A DNA stretch of 64,000 nucleotides from JADLGL01 sp963823045 (GTDB taxonomy: Bacteria; Pseudomonadota; Alphaproteobacteria; Rhizobiales; Kaistiaceae), in NCBI GenBank assembly GCA_963823045.1, contig CAWGKA010000009.1, positions 310,001-374,000 on the forward strand, read 5' to 3'. This document shows positions 30,426-43,252 of this stretch, in pieces. Numbering within the stretch: position 1 is the stretch's first letter; every line of letters begins with the position of its first letter. Below the pieces are notes generated by a model. The model worked only from the letters and a program-made list of their open reading frames with translations, made no database searches and was not told the DNA's origin. The translations under genes were made by a program, and so were the position numbers.

Positions 30426-31084
30426 TGCAGCCTTGGGCCGTAACCGTCCTGGCTCAGCGAGATTTCGGTGAGCGCAACCAGGGTTTCGGCGCGCGTCTTG
30501 AGGTCGGGCGCTTCCAGCAACGCCTGCTTCTCCGCCGGCCCATAAGGGGCGATCATGGCGATGGCGTTGACGAGCGATTCATTGGAGGCGTCGTTGACGC
30601 TGTCCCAATCGGCTTCGAGTTCATGCGCTTCCAGATAGGCGCGGAATGCGTCGAGCAGAGCCCGCCGGTCGACGTCGGCCTCGCCATTGACGGAGTAGTC
30701 GCCGGCGAAAGGCTCGCCGGTGACGCGGCAGAGGCGGAACGGCTGATCGGAGGCGACCTCGTCGACGACGTGAAAGCGCACGAGGCCGGTCAGCGTGATA
30801 AGGTAGCGGCCATCATCGGTCTCGGCGAATGACGTGATGCGGCCAGCGCAACCGACGGAGCGAAGTGGGGGCTGGAGATCCCCCGAGGCATCTTCTTCCT
30901 GCGGCTGGATCATGCCGATGATGCGATCGCTGGCGAGTGCGGCGTCGACCAAAGCGAGGTAGCGCGGCTCGAAGATATTGAGCGGCATGTGCCCGCGCGG
31001 CAGCAGAAGGGCGCCTGAGAGCGGGAACACCGGAATCACTTCCGGCAGTTCGTTTCGCGCCTCGCCCTTCTTTCGACTAGCCAT
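30422..31084 (-). CDS. LON substrate-binding domain protein
   Basis: About 220 residues resembling only the N-terminal (LAN) domain of Lon protease: VIPVFPLSGALLLPRGHMPLNIFEPRYLALVDAAL, then IGMIQPQ, GCAGRI and RYLITLTGLVRF. No ATPase or protease part. Start taken at ATG 31084 with GAGG upstream; a TTG 6 bp earlier is possible. Encoded between CnoX and the Trm112-like gene, the usual Rhizobiales trio. Function unknown. Confidence 0.87.
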   Translation of the reverse strand: MASRKKGEARNELPEVIPVFPLSGALLLPRGHMPLNIFEPRYLALVDAALASDRIIGMIQPQEEDASGDLQPPLRSVGCAGRITSFAETDDGRYLITLTGLVRFHVVDEVASDQPFRLCRVTGEPFAGDYSVNGEADVDRRALLDAFRAYLEAHELEADWDSVNDASNESLVNAIAMIAPYGPAEKQALLEAPDLKTRAETLVALTEISLSQDGYGPRLQ

Positions 31085-31095
31085 CGCCAACCTCG

Positions 31096-32016
31096 TTACG
31101 AGAACAGGAGCGACGACAGTTGCCGCCGGGCCGATTGCGTCGTCTCGTCCTTTGGGCCCCAGACGTCGAAAAACTGAAGCAACTGCTTGCGCGCCTTCTC
31201 GTCATTCCAGGCACGATCATTGGCGATAATGGCGAGGAGATGATCGGCGGCGCTGCCACGGTCGCCTTGTGCGTTGCTGATCAGGGCGAGGTCGAAACGA
31301 GCGGCGTGATCGAGCGGGTCGGCAAGCAGGCGGGCGCGCAGATCTTCGTCATCGCCGAGCGCAGCGGTCTGCTCTGCCAGGGCGATCTCGGCTTCCGCGG
31401 CCAGGATAACAGGGTCGGTGACCTTGGCGGGTGGAACCATGGCCAGCATCTGCCGGGCGCGCTCAACATCGCCGGCGGCGAGCGAGGCACGCGCCAGTCC
31501 GGCGACGGCGCGCATGTTCTCGCTGTCGGCCTGGCGCACCGCGGCATAGAGTTCCGCCGCGCCCTGAATCTGGCCGGCGGCCAGTGCGGCGTCAGCTTCG
31601 TCGAGGACCTCTTCAACGCCTGAATCGCCGCCGCCGGGGCCGACGAGCTTGGCGATGAATTCCTTGACCCGGCCTTCCGGCAGAGCACCGACGAAGCCGT
31701 CGACCGGCTTGCCGTCAACGAAGGCGATCACGGCGGGGATCGACTGAATGCCAAGCTGGCCAGGGATCTCCGGGTGTTCGTCGATATTCATCTTGGCGAG
31801 CTTCACCGCGCCCTTGGCGCTCTTCACCGCGCTTTCGATAATCGGTGAAAGCGTGCGGCACGGACCGCACCAGGGCGCCCAGAAATCGACCAGAACCGGC
31901 TGCCGCCGCGATTCGTCAATGACGTCCGCAACAAAGGCCTGCGTCGTCGTGTCGATCACCAGGGCGTCGGCGCCCTTGGCGGCGGGCGAATCGGCATTGA
32001 TTGTGAGGTCTGTCAT
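31096..32016 (-). CDS. Thioredoxin-TPR co-chaperone CnoX (YbbN/TrxA-like)
   Basis: Intact, 306 residues. Thioredoxin domain with VDFWAPWCGPCRTLSPIIE, so both redox cysteines are kept (E. coli YbbN lacks the canonical pair), and KLAKMNIDEHPEIPGQLGIQSIPAVIAF. A C-terminal TPR-like half follows (LAAGQIQGAAELYAAVRQ; RASLAAGDVERARQML). The family protects oxidised clients and hands them to GroEL. Likely start of a leftward operon with the LON-domain and Trm112-like genes. Confidence 0.9.
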   Translation of the reverse strand: MTDLTINADSPAAKGADALVIDTTTQAFVADVIDESRRQPVLVDFWAPWCGPCRTLSPIIESAVKSAKGAVKLAKMNIDEHPEIPGQLGIQSIPAVIAFVDGKPVDGFVGALPEGRVKEFIAKLVGPGGGDSGVEEVLDEADAALAAGQIQGAAELYAAVRQADSENMRAVAGLARASLAAGDVERARQMLAMVPPAKVTDPVILAAEAEIALAEQTAALGDDEDLRARLLADPLDHAARFDLALISNAQGDRGSAADHLLAIIANDRAWNDEKARKQLLQFFDVWGPKDETTQSARRQLSSLLFS

Positions 32017-32118
32017 CTGCGCTACCCGGTAACTGGCCGCGTTGGCCGGCTCATGTCGCCAAAATGGCCACTGCCCGCCGACAATGCAATGATCGCGGGC
32101 TGCGGCCGATGCTGACGG

Positions 32119-32896
32119 TTACTGCTTCAGATGAAGGCCGACACGGATCTCGCGCCAGGCGAAATAGGCCAGGACGACGATGAGGCCGAGGAGGACGGCG
32201 AGGCTGACCCAAATCGACTTGTCCGACACGCCGAGCATGCCGTATCGGAAGCCATCGACGATATAAAACAATGGGTTAGCCAAAGTTACGGGCTGCCAGA
32301 ATTGCGGCAGCACCTCGACCGAATAGAACACGCCGCCAAGGTAGATGAGCGGCGTCAGGACGAAGGTCGGGATGATGTTGATGCCGTCGATGCTGTCGGC
32401 ATGGATGCCGTTGAGGAGGCCGCCCAGGGCCAGCGCGGCGCTGGTGAGGAAGAGGAAGGTGACGACAACGAAGATATTGTCGATGTGAAGGCCGGCAAAG
32501 GGGATCGAAACGCAAAGGACGAGCACCCCGACCAGCGTCCCGCGCACGACGCCGGAGGCGATGAAGCCGAGGACGATAACCCAGGGTGGCGTCGGCGATA
32601 CCAGCAACTCATCAATGTTCCTGGCGAAGAAGCGCGAGGAGAAGACGACGGTGGCGACGTTGGAGAAGGAGTTGGTCACCACCGCCAGCATGATCAGGCC
32701 GGGGACGACGAAATCGATGAAATCGACGCCGTTGAAGCGTTCCGATGCGATTGCCAAGGACTGTGCCGAAGACAAGGAAATAAAGAACCGAGGTCACAAC
32801 CGACGGCAGAAAGGTCTGCGGCCAGATGCGCACGATCCTGACGATGTCCTTGCGGACGATCGTGTAGAAGGAGATGAAGGCTTCAAAGGGCGTCAT
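32119..32896 (-). CDS. ABC-2 type transporter permease (frame broken)
   Basis: Start MTPFEAFISFYTIVRKDIVRIVRIWPQ at 32896 overlaps the upstream ATPase stop by 4 bp. A frame change near 32740 precedes NGVDFIDFVVPGLIMLAVVTN, then four hydrophobic segments, PLIYLGGVFYSVEVLPQ and NPLFYIVDGFRYGMLG, the signature of YadH/DrrB-like exporters. About 259 codons. Forms an exporter with the ATPase at 32893; substrate unknown. Confidence 0.87.
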
Positions 32897-33924
32897 TTGG
32901 CAGCCGCGTTGTCGGCAGCCGTCAGCCGCATGAAGACCTCTTCCAGCCGACCCGCCTTGCCCCGTGCGCGCCTCACGCCGATGCCGGCATTCTCCAGCGC
33001 AACGATCGCCTGGCCAACCGTTGTCTCGCCGTTCAGCTCGATCTCGATCTCGGTCGCATCGACGATGTGCGGCCGGTAGGCGGCCAACACTTCCTTGGCG
33101 CGGTCGGCGCGCTCCTCGCTGAGATTGAGAACAACGACCTCGGTGTGCAGCTGGCCGAGGATGTCCCGGATCGTGCCGCCGGCGATGATCTCGCCGTGAT
33201 TGATGATGGCGATGTGGCGGCAGAGCTGTTCCGCCTCTTCGAGGTAGTGTGTGGTGAGAAGGATTGTCGTGCCGCCGGCGGTGAGCTGGCGGAGAAAATC
33301 CCACATGCCGCGGCGAAGCTCGACGTCGACGCCGGCGGTCGGCTCATCGAGGATGAGCAGGCTCGGCCGGTGGATCAGGGCGCGGGCGATCATGAGCCGC
33401 CGCTTCATGCCGCCCGACAGCGTTCGCGAGGCGTCGTATGCCTTGTCGGCGAGACCGAGCTGTTCGAGCAACTCCTTTGCGCGCGGCAGGGCGACGCTGC
33501 GCGGAATGCCGTAATAGCCGGCCTGGTTGACGACGATGTCGACGGTCTTCTCGAAGATGTTGAAGTTCAGTTCCTGCGGGACGACGCCGATATGACGGCG
33601 GGCCGCCTGCGGATGGGCGTCGGTATCGACGCCAAAAACGGAGATGTGACCGCCTGTCTTGGTGACCAGCCCGGTGACGATGCCGATGACCGTGGTCTTG
33701 CCGGCTCCGTTCGGCCCGAGCAAGGCAAAGAAATCACCTTGCGGCATGTCGAGCGATACGCCGCGCAGGGCCTTGGTGCCGGTGGCGTAGGTCTTTTGCA
33801 GATCGCTGATCGACAGGGCCGGCGCTCCAGAGCTAGGGACCTGCCCCGGACGGTTCCAGTCGGAGCCGTCCAGCATGGGGGCGTGTCCTTCTCTCAGGCT
33901 GCTCGTCAATTCTGACTCGGCCAT
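32893..33924 (-). CDS. ABC-2 type exporter ATP-binding protein
   Basis: Start chosen at MAESELTSSLREG (ATG 33924), giving about 343 residues; an upstream in-frame ATG would add 51. Walker A ALLGPNGAGKTTVIG, signature LSGGMKRRLMIARAL, Walker B LLILDEPTAGVD and the switch His in LLTTHYLEEAEQL are all intact. Resembles YadG/DrrA ATPases. The low-complexity N-terminal 35 residues are unusual for the family. Confidence 0.9.
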   Translation of the reverse strand: MAESELTSSLREGHAPMLDGSDWNRPGQVPSSGAPALSISDLQKTYATGTKALRGVSLDMPQGDFFALLGPNGAGKTTVIGIVTGLVTKTGGHISVFGVDTDAHPQAARRHIGVVPQELNFNIFEKTVDIVVNQAGYYGIPRSVALPRAKELLEQLGLADKAYDASRTLSGGMKRRLMIARALIHRPSLLILDEPTAGVDVELRRGMWDFLRQLTAGGTTILLTTHYLEEAEQLCRHIAIINHGEIIAGGTIRDILGQLHTEVVVLNLSEERADRAKEVLAAYRPHIVDATEIEIELNGETTVGQAIVALENAGIGVRRARGKAGRLEEVFMRLTAADNAAAK

Positions 33925-34171
33925 ATCCGGCTCGGCGATTCGTTTGGGGGCGGCACTGATAGCGCCGTTCGAACGGGAAGCAAAGGTAGGGGCGGCGGGT
34001 GGGGCGGAGCGTTGCGGCCCCCCGCGGTGCAGCGTAGGCTCGCGCGGCACAACCGAAGGGTACGATAAGCGTGGCAACGCCTGACGAGCCGAGCGGAGCG
34101 AAACAGCAGGGAAGCGTGGCGGAAGCGCGCCGCGGCGGTCATCCGCACCGGCGCTCGCGGCTCTGTGGGCG

Positions 34172-34969
34172 GTGATCTTGCATGACGCCGCCCGGTTCGC
34201 CCGCCACTATGGGCGCGCTATCGGCGCATTGCTCTTTCCTCTGCTGGTGCTGCTGGTCGTGCCGGCCGGCTTCAACGGCTTCTTCGGCCGCGCCCTGACG
34301 GAACCCTATGGCACCTATGTGTCGCTGTCCGGCTATCTTGTGCCGGGCTGCGTGGGGCTGGTGCTCTTTCTCACGGCCGTGCCGTTGATGGCGACGCTGC
34401 TGCGCGATCGCGACAATGATGCGATCCAGCTGATGTTGGTTGTGCCCCTGCCGCGTTGGTTCGTCGTCTTCGCTCGGCTCTTCGCGGCGGCGCTGATCGC
34501 GACTTTTCAAGCCGTCGTGTTTCTCGTGATCGCCCGATTGATCGGCACCGATATCGAGATCGGCGGCTGGCTCACTGCATTGCCGGCGGAGATTCTCGCC
34601 GCCTTCATGCTGGCGGCCGTGACCTTCCTGCTCGTGCTGGTCTTCCGCCGCCTGTGGCGCTTCTCGACGATGCTTCTCTTCGTCGTGTTGCCGGTATTTG
34701 TCCTCTCCTCGGCGCTCTACCCGCTGTGGAAGTTCACCGATTACGGCGCCGACTATCTCAATGTCATCGCCGAGGTGAACCCGTTCACCCACGCCATCGA
34801 GCTCATCCGCTACGCCTCGGAAGGTCAGCTCGAGCCCACCAGCCTCGCCGTCGTTTTGGGGGTTGGCATCGTCGCCTTCATAGGCGCGATGCTGGCGCTC
34901 AGCCCGCGCTTCGGGCTGCTGACGCGCCGGCCGCGGCCGGGCGCCTGGGCTGAACCCGCTACGGAATAG
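34172..34969 (+). CDS. ABC-2 type permease-like membrane protein
   Basis: 265 residues from GTG 34172, with six hydrophobic segments (GALLFPLLVLLVVPAGFNGFF; GLVLFLTAVPLMATLL; FAAALIATFQAVVFLVIARL; LAAFMLAAVTFLLVLVF; LLFVVLPVFVLSSALYPLW; LAVVLGVGIVAFIGAMLAL). YLVPGCVGLVLF and NVIAEVNPFTHAIELIRYAS are typical of DrrB/NodJ-type permeases. The 5' end may lie further upstream (ALAALWAVILHDAARF is in frame), possibly cut by an indel. No ATPase is adjacent on this strand; it may use the divergent one at 32893. Confidence 0.75.
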   Translation: MILHDAARFARHYGRAIGALLFPLLVLLVVPAGFNGFFGRALTEPYGTYVSLSGYLVPGCVGLVLFLTAVPLMATLLRDRDNDAIQLMLVVPLPRWFVVFARLFAAALIATFQAVVFLVIARLIGTDIEIGGWLTALPAEILAAFMLAAVTFLLVLVFRRLWRFSTMLLFVVLPVFVLSSALYPLWKFTDYGADYLNVIAEVNPFTHAIELIRYASEGQLEPTSLAVVLGVGIVAFIGAMLALSPRFGLLTRRPRPGAWAEPATE

Positions 34970-34975
34970 CGCTCG

Positions 34976-36532
34976 CTACTCTGCTGCCGGCAGCCAGCGC
35001 AGGATCGGTTTGCGGGCCGCCTGCGTTTCGTCGAGGCGGCGGCGCGGCGCCATGGTCGGCGCGGCCTTGAAGGCCTCCGCCGCGGTGCCGGATTTCGCCC
35101 GTTCGGCAAGGTTGCGCAGCGTGGCGACGAACTGGTCGAGAGCGGCCATCGATTCCGACTCGGTGGGCTCGATCAGAAGGGCGCCGTGGACGACGAGCGG
35201 GAAATACATCGTCATCGGATGGAAGCCTTCGTCGATCATCGCCTTGGCGAAATCGAGCGTCGTGACGCCGGTGCCGTCGAGGAAATGATCGTCGAACAGG
35301 ACTTCGTGCATGCAGGGGCGGTTGCCGAACGGCATCGACAGGACGTCGGCGAGGCCGGCGCGGACATAATTGGCGTTGAGCACCGCGTCCTCGGATGCTT
35401 CGCGCGCACCATCGGCGCCGTGCGACAGAAGATAGGCCATCGCGCGCACCCACATGCCCATCTGGCCGTGGAAGGCGGTGAGGCGGCCAAGCGGCGTCTC
35501 GTCACCGGTCGCTTCCGATTCCGTCTCGACCAGCACCGCCTTCTCGCCCTCCATGCGGAGGAAGGGGAGTGGCGCATAGGGCGCAAGCGATTCCGACAGC
35601 ACCACCGGGCCGGAACCCGGGCCGCCGCCGCCATGCGGGGTCGACAGCGTCTTGTGCAGATTGATGTGCATGGCATCGATGCCGAAATCGCCCGGCCGCA
35701 CCTTGCCGAGGATGGCGTTGAGGTTGGCGCCGTCGCAGTAGAAATAGGCGCCGGCCTCATGGACCGCCTCGGCGATCTTGACGACGTCCGGCTCGAACAG
35801 GCCACAGGTGTTCGGGTTGGTGAGCATGATCGCGGCGACATGCGGACCGAGCTTCGCGCGTACCGCCTCGACGTCGACGGTGCCGTCGGCGCGAGCCGGG
35901 ATCGCCTCGACCTTGTAGCCAAGGAAGGCAGCCGTGGCGGGATTGGTGCCGTGCGATGATTCCGGCGCGAGCACGGTGGTGCGCTGCTCGTCCTCGCCGC
36001 GGGCGATGAGAGCGGAGCGGATCGCCATCATGCCGCACAGCTCGCCATGGGCGCCGGCCTTGGGCGAAAGCGTGATCGCCGACATGCCGGTCAGCGTCAT
36101 CAGCCAGTGCGACAGTTCCTGCATCAGCTCGAGCGCGCCGGGCACGGTCGATACCGGCTGCAGCGGATGGATGTCGCCGAAGCCGGGCAGGCGCGCCATC
36201 GCCTCATTGAGGCGGGCATTGTGCTTCATCGTGCAGGAGCCGAGCGGATAAACGCCCATGTCGATGGCGTAGTTCTGCTTCGACAGGCGGACATAGTGGC
36301 GGAGCGTTTCCGGCTCGGAGAGGCCGGCGAGTTCCAGCTTCGTCTTGCGCGCCTGGTTGCCGAGGCGGCTGGTTGTCGCGTCAGGCTCGGGCAGGTCGAC
36401 GCCGGTTTCCTCGACATGGCCGACCTCGAAGAGCAGCGGCTCCTCGATGGCAAGGCCGCGATTGCCGGTGAAGGTTGCCTCGCCGCCGATCTCGGCGTTC
36501 TCGGCTTGGGTGGGACGACCGACATTCAGCAT
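34976..36532 (-). CDS. gcvPB: Glycine dehydrogenase (decarboxylating) subunit 2
   Basis: Intact, 518 residues. The PLP-lysine motif NLHKTLSTPHGGGGPG, GVYPLGSCTMKHN and SSHGTNPATAAFLG define the C-terminal half of the P-protein. It acts with GcvPA as a heterotetramer to decarboxylate glycine and load aminomethyl onto GcvH. Overlaps gcvPA by 7 bp. Separate PA and PB genes are the two-gene form of the P-protein. Confidence 0.96.
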   Translation of the reverse strand: MLNVGRPTQAENAEIGGEATFTGNRGLAIEEPLLFEVGHVEETGVDLPEPDATTSRLGNQARKTKLELAGLSEPETLRHYVRLSKQNYAIDMGVYPLGSCTMKHNARLNEAMARLPGFGDIHPLQPVSTVPGALELMQELSHWLMTLTGMSAITLSPKAGAHGELCGMMAIRSALIARGEDEQRTTVLAPESSHGTNPATAAFLGYKVEAIPARADGTVDVEAVRAKLGPHVAAIMLTNPNTCGLFEPDVVKIAEAVHEAGAYFYCDGANLNAILGKVRPGDFGIDAMHINLHKTLSTPHGGGGPGSGPVVLSESLAPYAPLPFLRMEGEKAVLVETESEATGDETPLGRLTAFHGQMGMWVRAMAYLLSHGADGAREASEDAVLNANYVRAGLADVLSMPFGNRPCMHEVLFDDHFLDGTGVTTLDFAKAMIDEGFHPMTMYFPLVVHGALLIEPTESESMAALDQFVATLRNLAERAKSGTAAEAFKAAPTMAPRRRLDETQAARKPILRWLPAAE

Positions 36533-37875
36533 GGCACCAACTCCGTCAGTGCGGCGGAGAAGCGTGCGATATCGTCATCCGTCGTGAGTTCGGTCGCGGC
36601 GACGACGATGAGGTCGGCGAGTTCCGGCCGGTCCGGCTCCAGCCGGCTCACGGGCAGGCCGCCGAGGATGCCGCGCTCGGCTAGCCTCTCGATCAGCCTG
36701 GCGGCGTCGCCTTCGACGCGGATGGTGAACTCGTTGAAGAAGGTGTCGTTGAGGACGGTGACGCCTTTGACGGCGCCCAGCGCGTCGGCAAGTTTCCCAG
36801 CCTTGGCGTGATTCACTTTCGCCAGCCGCTCAAGGCCTGTGCCGCCGAGCAGGGCGAGATGGATGGAGAAGGCAAGGGCGCAAAGGCCCGAGCTGGTGCA
36901 GATGTTCGAGGTCGCCTTTTCGCGCCGGATATGCTGCTCGCGGGTCGACAGGGTGAGCACGAAGCCGCGCTTGCCCTCGGCATCGACGGTCTGACCGCAG
37001 AGACGGCCGGGCAGCTGGCGGATGAATTTCTCGCGCGTCGCCAGGAGGCCGACATAGGGCCCGCCGAAGCTCAGCGCATTGCCGAGCGACTGACCCTCGC
37101 CAGCGACGATGTCGGCGCCTTGCGTGCCCGGCGGCTCGATGGCGCCGAGCGCCACGATCTCGGTGAAAACGGCGACGAGCAGCGCGCCCTTGGCGTGGCA
37201 GGCCTCGGCGATCGGGGCGAGGTCGATCAGCTCGCCGAAGAAGGACGGCGACTGGACGACGACGCAGGCGGTGTCATCGTCGATGCGGGCGATGAGATCT
37301 TCCGTAGCGGACGGGTTGGACGGCAGCGCGTCGACCTTGCCGGAGGACATTGTCGCCAAGGTTTTGATGACGTCGCGATATTGCGGGTGGATGCCGCCGG
37401 AGAGGACCGCCTTGTGCCGGCGTGTAACCCGGCGCGCCATCTGCACCGCCTCGGCCGCGGAGGTCGAGCCGTCATACATGCCGGCATTGGCGACTTCCAT
37501 GCCGGTGAGCGTTGCCACCTGGGTCTGGAATTCGAACAGGGTCTGCAGCGTGCCCTGGCTGATCTCCGGCTGATAGGGCGTATAGGCAGTCAGGAATTCG
37601 GAGCGCTGGATCAGATGATCGACGCTTGCCGGGATGTGGTGGCGATAGGCGCCTGCACCGACGAAGAAAGCCGAGTCGCGCGCGGCGAGATTGCGTTTCG
37701 CCATGCCGCCGAGGATGCGTTCGACCTCGAGTTCGCCCTTGCCGCGCGGCAGGTCGACAAGCCCTTCGAGGCGCGCCGCGGCCGGCACGTCGACATAAAG
37801 ATCATCAATAGAGGAAACGCCGATCTTGGCGAGCATCGCCATGCGATCGGCTTCGTTCTGCGGCAGGTAGCGCAA
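36526..37875 (-). CDS. gcvPA: Glycine dehydrogenase (decarboxylating) subunit 1
   Basis: Intact, 449 residues. MRYLPQNEADRMAML start from TTG 37875; FVGAGAYRHHIPASVDHLI, TAYTPYQPEISQGTLQTLFEFQT, MYDGSTSAAEAV and VAGEGQSLG are family hallmarks. Partner of GcvPB just downstream. Follows gcvH by 28 bp in the gcvT-gcvH-gcvPA-gcvPB order. Confidence 0.96.
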   Translation of the reverse strand: MRYLPQNEADRMAMLAKIGVSSIDDLYVDVPAAARLEGLVDLPRGKGELEVERILGGMAKRNLAARDSAFFVGAGAYRHHIPASVDHLIQRSEFLTAYTPYQPEISQGTLQTLFEFQTQVATLTGMEVANAGMYDGSTSAAEAVQMARRVTRRHKAVLSGGIHPQYRDVIKTLATMSSGKVDALPSNPSATEDLIARIDDDTACVVVQSPSFFGELIDLAPIAEACHAKGALLVAVFTEIVALGAIEPPGTQGADIVAGEGQSLGNALSFGGPYVGLLATREKFIRQLPGRLCGQTVDAEGKRGFVLTLSTREQHIRREKATSNICTSSGLCALAFSIHLALLGGTGLERLAKVNHAKAGKLADALGAVKGVTVLNDTFFNEFTIRVEGDAARLIERLAERGILGGLPVSRLEPDRPELADLIVVAATELTTDDDIARFSAALTELVPC

Positions 37876-37903
37876 AGAGTGTCAGCTCCTCAAAGACCGG
37901 CGC

Positions 37904-38278
37904 TCAGCCGGCGTCGTCGAGATGGGCCCTGTAGGCGTCGGCGTCCATCATGCCGTCGACCTCGGACGGGTCGGTAAGCTTGAGGCGGAAGAACCAGCCC
38001 TCGCCTTCGGCGCCGCGATTAACGAGGCCGGGATCGTCGCCGAGCGCATCGTTGACGGCCACGACTTCGCCGGAGGCGGGGGCGTAGACCTCGCTTGCCG
38101 CCTTCACCGATTCCACAACGGCGGCGATGTCGCCCTTCTTCAGCGCCTTGCCGACCTCTGGCAGTTCGACGAAGACGATGTCGCCAAGCTGCTCCTGGGC
38201 GTAGGCGGAAATGCCGACGGTGGCTTCGCCATCCGTGGCGCTGATCCATTCATGTTCTTTGGTGTAATGCGTTGCCAT
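37904..38278 (-). CDS. gcvH: Glycine cleavage system H protein
   Basis: Intact, 124 residues. The lipoyl-lysine is K59 in VVESVKAASEVYAPASGEVV. YTKEHEWI at the N-terminus and DPGLVNRGAEGEGWFFRLKL are typical. Shuttles the aminomethyl group between the P, T and L proteins. 41 bp downstream of gcvT. Confidence 0.97.
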   Translation of the reverse strand: MATHYTKEHEWISATDGEATVGISAYAQEQLGDIVFVELPEVGKALKKGDIAAVVESVKAASEVYAPASGEVVAVNDALGDDPGLVNRGAEGEGWFFRLKLTDPSEVDGMMDADAYRAHLDDAG

Positions 38279-38319
38279 CGCCCCTGGGCTCGCTTGTTCT
38301 GTTGATGTCAGGCAGGTCG

Positions 38320-39452
38320 CTAACGTCGATAATAGCGATGCGGCACAAAGGGAAGGGCAGCGACCGTCGCAGTCAACATGCGGCCGCGCACCTCGATATT
38401 CAGCCTTTCGCCGATATTGGCATATTCGGAAATGACATAGCCCATGGCGATCGGCGCATCGACCGTCGGGGCAAAGCCGCCTGAGGTCACCGTGCCGATC
38501 GGCTCGCCGGCCAGGGTCGAGATCGGGGCGCCTTCGCGGGCCGGCAGGCGGCCTTCGATGGCGAGGCCGACGCGCTTTCGCGCCGGGCCATCGGTCAGTT
38601 CGTCGAGGATACGGTTGGCGCCGGGAAAATCGCCGGCCATGCGGCGGCTCTTGCCGATGGCGAAGGCGAGGTCCGCCTCGACCGGAGTGGTCGTTTCGTC
38701 GATGTCGTGACCGTAGAGCGGCAAGCCGGCTTCGAGGCGCAGGGAATCACGAGCGCCAAGACCGATCGGCATGACCTCCAGCTCATCGAGCAGGCCGCGG
38801 GCGATGCGCTCGGCGTCGGCGCCGTCGAGGTAGATCTCGAAGCCATCCTCGCCGGTATAGCCGGAGCGCGAGATCAGAGCCTCGGCGCCGTCGATATCAA
38901 GCGGCGTGATATCCATGAAGCCGAGGTCGGCGATCGCGGCGTGACGGGCGAGGGCGTCGGCCGCTCTGGGGCCCTGCAGCGCCAGCATGGCGCGGTTCGG
39001 CGGCAGCTCTAGGGTCACGCTGTCGGGCAGGCTGGCGCGGACGAAATCGGCGTCGACCTCAACGCGAGCGGCGTTGAAGACGATGTTGAGGCCGGTCTCG
39101 CCGGCTTCGCCCGGCAGGCGGGCCACCATGATGTCGTCAACCATGGTGCCTTCATGCGTCAGCAGCATCGAATAGCGCATGCGGCCGGGCTTGAGGTTCA
39201 TGAAGTCGCCGGGGGTCACGGTCTGCAGCGCGGCGGCCGCGGCGGCGTAGTCGGGGCCCGAGAGGCGCACTTGGCCCATATGAGAGACGTCGAAGAGACC
39301 CGCCTCGCTGCGCGTCTGCCGGTGCTCGGCGATGATGCCGTCCTTGTACTGCACCGGCATCGACCAGCCGGCGAACTCGACCATGCGCCCGCCGAGCTCG
39401 CGGTGCAGCGCGTCGAGCGGGGTCTTCTTCAGTGTGTCGGGAGCCGTGTCGC

Positions 39453-39456
<4 letters not shown>
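38320..39456 (-). CDS. gcvT: Glycine cleavage system T protein (aminomethyltransferase)
   Basis: Intact, 378 residues. Transfers methylene to tetrahydrofolate. FAGWSMPVQYKDGIIAEHRQTRSEAGLFDVSHMGQV, SRSGYTGEDGFEIYL and GLGARDSLRLEAGLPLYGHDID are the folate and lipoyl-handling motifs. TTG start at 39456 overlaps the metH stop (TTGA), linking it to the methionine-synthase genes upstream. No glycine riboswitch is visible, since coding sequence abuts it directly. Confidence 0.96.
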
Positions 39457-42126
<2,670 letters not shown>

Positions 42127-42130
<4 letters not shown>

Positions 42131-43222
42131 GAGGCGGCCGCGAAAGGTTCAAGGCCGGAGAGGCGAAGCCGCTTGTCCTTCTTGGGGATTTGGCGCGGCG
42201 CTTCGCCCTTCACCGCCGCGGCGATGGCGGCGATGTGCTCGGGCGTCGTGCCGCAGCAGCCGCCGACGATATTGACGAAGCCGGATTTGGCGAACTCGCC
42301 GAGCGTCTTCGCCATGTGCTCCGGCGTCTCGTCATATTCGCCGAGCTCGTTCGGCAGGCCGGCATTGGGATAGGCGCAGATGAGCGTATCGGCCTCGCGC
42401 GACAGCTCGGCGATATAGGGCCGCATGTCGGTCGGCGCCCAGCGCGCAGTTGAGGCCGACGGTGAAGGGCTCGGCGTGCTCGACCGAATCGAGAAGCGCC
42501 GTCGGCGTCTGGCCGGACAGTGTGCGTCCGGAGCGATCGGTGATCGTGCCGGAGATCATGATCGGCAGCTTGACGCCCTTCTCGTCGAACACTTCCTCGG
42601 CGGCGAAGATGCCGGCCTTGACGTTGAGCGTGTCGGTGATCGTCTCGAAGAGGATCAGGTCGGCGCCGCCATCGATGAGGCCGCGCACCGCCTCGGCATA
42701 GGCCTCGCGTAGATCGTCGAATGTCACTTGCCGGGCGACCGGGATTGGCGACGTCCGATGACATGGAGGCGGTCTTGTTGGTCGGGCCGAGAGCGCCGGC
42801 GACAAAGCGCGGCTGATCCGGCGTCGACACCGCATCGCAGGCGGCGCGCGCCAGCTCCGCGCCGGCGCGGTTCATCTCATAGGCATAGTCCTGCGATCCG
42901 TAGTCCGCCTGAGCGATGCGGTTCGAGGAGAAGGTGTTCGACGTGATGATGTCGGCGCCGGCCGCAGATATTCCTCGTGGATTTCGCGAATGATGTCGGG
43001 CTGCGTGAGATTGAGGAGATCGTTGTTGCCCTTGAGGTCGGACGGCCAGTCCTTGAAACGCTCGCCGCGATAGGCGGCTTCGTCGAGCCGACGGTTCTGG
43101 ATCTGCGTGCCCATCGCGCCGTCGATGATCAGGATGCGGTGCTGCGCCGTCTCCTTGATCGAGGCGCGGGCGTCGCGCTTCGGCAGGGTGACGGGTTCGA
43201 CCTTTTCGACCGTGACGTTCAT
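42127..43222 (-). CDS. metH: Methionine synthase, homocysteine-binding half (frame broken)
   Basis: Start MNVTVEKVEPVTLPKRDA, then ILIIDGAMGTQIQNRRLDE, NLTQPDIIREIHEEYL, FVAGALGPTNKTAS, LILFETITDTLNVKAG, and the zinc cysteines in VGLNCALGAD and NIVGGCCGTTPEHIAA. Ends RLSGLEPFAAAS with TGA, overlapping the GTG of the next gene. About 365 codons, the size of a stand-alone Hcy module. Frame changes near 42970, 42740 and 42435 look like errors, but the terminal stop looks genuine. Confidence 0.87.
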
Positions 43223-43252
43223 GGCGATGGTCTCCAAATGTGCGGCGCTAGC

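Noticed and set aside
36808..37977. 389-codon open frame antisense to gcvPA
   Set aside because: A shadow frame of an intact conserved gene.
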